Assembly (NCBI GenBank): GCA_046348835.1
Contig: JAXMDM010000002.1
Coordinates: 248,001-312,000, forward strand
Reading direction: 5' to 3'
DNA length: 64,000 nt
Source of the DNA: Defluviicoccus sp046348835
GTDB lineage: Bacteria > Pseudomonadota > Alphaproteobacteria > Rhodospirillales > Defluviicoccaceae
A program made the translations under genes and the position numbers. Shown piece by piece: positions 63,025 through 64,000 of the stretch (the first letter of the stretch is position 1; each line of letters opens with the position of its first letter). The notes beneath the pieces were generated by a model. That model searched no databases. It had not been told where the DNA came from and saw nothing but the letters and a program-made list of their open reading frames with translations.

Positions 63025-64000
63025 ATGAACCTGCGTGCTCTTGCTCTCGTGCTTGCCGGAGGAAAGGGAACCCGTCTCGCTCCCTTGACCAGCGAACGCG
63101 CCAAACCGGCGGTATCCTTTGCCGGCAAGTATCGTATCGTCGACTTCGTCCTCAGCAACCTGGTGAATAGCGGGATCTACTCCATCTACGTCCTCGTCCA
63201 GTTCAAGAGCCAGTCACTGCTCCTGCACCTGAAAGACGGCTGGCAGTTCGCCAATGTTCTCGGCAGCCAATTCATTATTCCGGTTCCCGCCCAGATGCGG
63301 GTGGCGGGGGAGACCTGGTATCGGGGAACGGCGGATGCGATCTATCAGAATCTCAACCTGATCGAGCAGTCGAAGCCGGACGTGGTGGTGGTATTCGGGG
63401 CCGATCACGTCTATCGCATGAACATCGGCGAGATGATCGAAGCGCACCGGCAGACGATGGCCGACATCACCGTCGCCACCACGCCGGTGCCCCGCCGTCA
63501 TGCCACCGAGTTCGGGGCGGTGGAGTGCATGGCCGACGGCCGGATTGTCCGCTTCATCGAAAAGGATCCGGATGCGCCGGGTCGGCCCGACCAGCCGGAC
63601 ACGATTCTGGCGTCCATGGGCAATTATGTGTTCTCGCCCGAAGCGCTGATGCGCATCGTCAAGGCCGACGCGGCCGATCCGCGGAGTTCCCATGACTTCG
63701 GCAAGGACGTCCTGCCGTCGCGGGTCGAGACCGACCGCATTTTCGCCTATGATTTCGAGACCAACCGGATCCCCGGCGAGTCTCCGCACGCCACCAACTA
63801 CTGGCGGGACGTCGGCACCATCGATGCCTACTTCGAGGCGAACATGGAAGCACGGGCGCCGGCTTCCCCCCTCAATCTCTACAACCCCCGCTGGCCGCTG
63901 CGCACGGCGAGCTACCCGGACCCCCCGGCCAGTTTCGCCGCCGACTGCGACGGCCGCCCCGGCTACGCCCACCGGTCGCTCGTCGGGGCCGGCTGCGTGA
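63025..64000 (+). CDS. glgC: glucose-1-phosphate adenylyltransferase GlgC (3' end outside window)
   Basis: 325 codons from the ATG at 63025; the frame is open at base 64000 (full proteins are about 420 aa). Nucleotide-binding ALVLAGGKGTRLAPLTSERAKPA, then YRIVDFVLSNLVNSGI, GTADAIYQNL, FGADHVYRMN (catalytic Asp), FIEKDP and the sugar-binding SMGNYVF are all present. It makes ADP-glucose from ATP and glucose 1-phosphate, the committed step of glycogen synthesis and, with GlgM-type enzymes, of maltose 1-phosphate. GGGAG lies upstream of the ATG. Confidence 0.96.
   Translation, partial: MNLRALALVLAGGKGTRLAPLTSERAKPAVSFAGKYRIVDFVLSNLVNSGIYSIYVLVQFKSQSLLLHLKDGWQFANVLGSQFIIPVPAQMRVAGETWYRGTADAIYQNLNLIEQSKPDVVVVFGADHVYRMNIGEMIEAHRQTMADITVATTPVPRRHATEFGAVECMADGRIVRFIEKDPDAPGRPDQPDTILASMGNYVFSPEALMRIVKADAADPRSSHDFGKDVLPSRVETDRIFAYDFETNRIPGESPHATNYWRDVGTIDAYFEANMEARAPASPLNLYNPRWPLRTASYPDPPASFAADCDGRPGYAHRSLVGAGCV

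Overview
The window is GC-rich chromosomal DNA from an alphaproteobacterium, most likely in or near the Rhodospirillales. The evidence is the gene order tRNA-Tyr, tRNA-Gly, tuf, tRNA-Trp, secE, nusG, rplKAJL, rpoBC, then the str, S10, spc and alpha operons without a break; the ATP12-type F1-ATPase assembly gene next to a HAD phosphatase; and the RpoA/RpoB/RpoC sequences. The genus cannot be named from the sequence. I located genes by reading frame, start-site context and family motifs; nothing was searched against a database.

Layout. 1-3100: the 5' part of a pqiA-like gene, a membrane-anchored P-loop ATPase and the rRNA methyltransferase rlmB. 3131-5076: three tRNAs interleaved with a frameshifted tuf copy and secE. 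5081-16895: nusG, rplK, rplA, rplJ, rplL, rpoB, rpoC. 16963-35382: a promoter and terminator-bearing leader, then rpsL-rpsG-fusA-tuf and 27 genes from rpsJ to rplQ, including secY, adk and rpoA. This half is the core transcription and translation machinery and is conventional, apart from the broken first tuf copy and the leader structures.

35500-49530: housekeeping and stress genes: rarA, an rluC-type pseudouridine synthase, three consecutive small heat-shock proteins, a periplasmic single-PDZ serine protease, a HAD phosphatase, atp12, acylphosphatase, a diguanylate cyclase, lipB, tRNA-Leu(GAG), an mgtE magnesium channel, a lipoprotein, an SDR, a CitE-like lyase and pyridoxal kinase.

49600-64000: the accessory part. 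Two tandem paralogous genes encode exported proteins that join a PQQ-type sugar-dehydrogenase beta-propeller to a di-heme cytochrome c module. Each carries the same 12-bp palindrome at the same offset inside its coding start, and the upstream regions are recognisably duplicated. A four-EF-hand exported protein, a glycine-zipper lipoprotein and a transglutaminase-like protease follow. The end of the window is a carbohydrate-storage block: a composite glycosyltransferase with an unidentified N-terminal domain, a trehalose synthase-maltokinase fusion, a GlsB/YeaQ membrane protein and the start of glgC. Together these suggest maltose-1-phosphate / ADP-glucose based alpha-glucan metabolism.

No CRISPR array, insertion sequence, phage gene or integrase was seen. 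The best candidates for something undescribed are the duplicated PQQ-propeller/di-heme units with their shared palindrome, the composite glycosyltransferase with its small partner, and the str-operon leader with an intrinsic terminator between promoter and rpsL.
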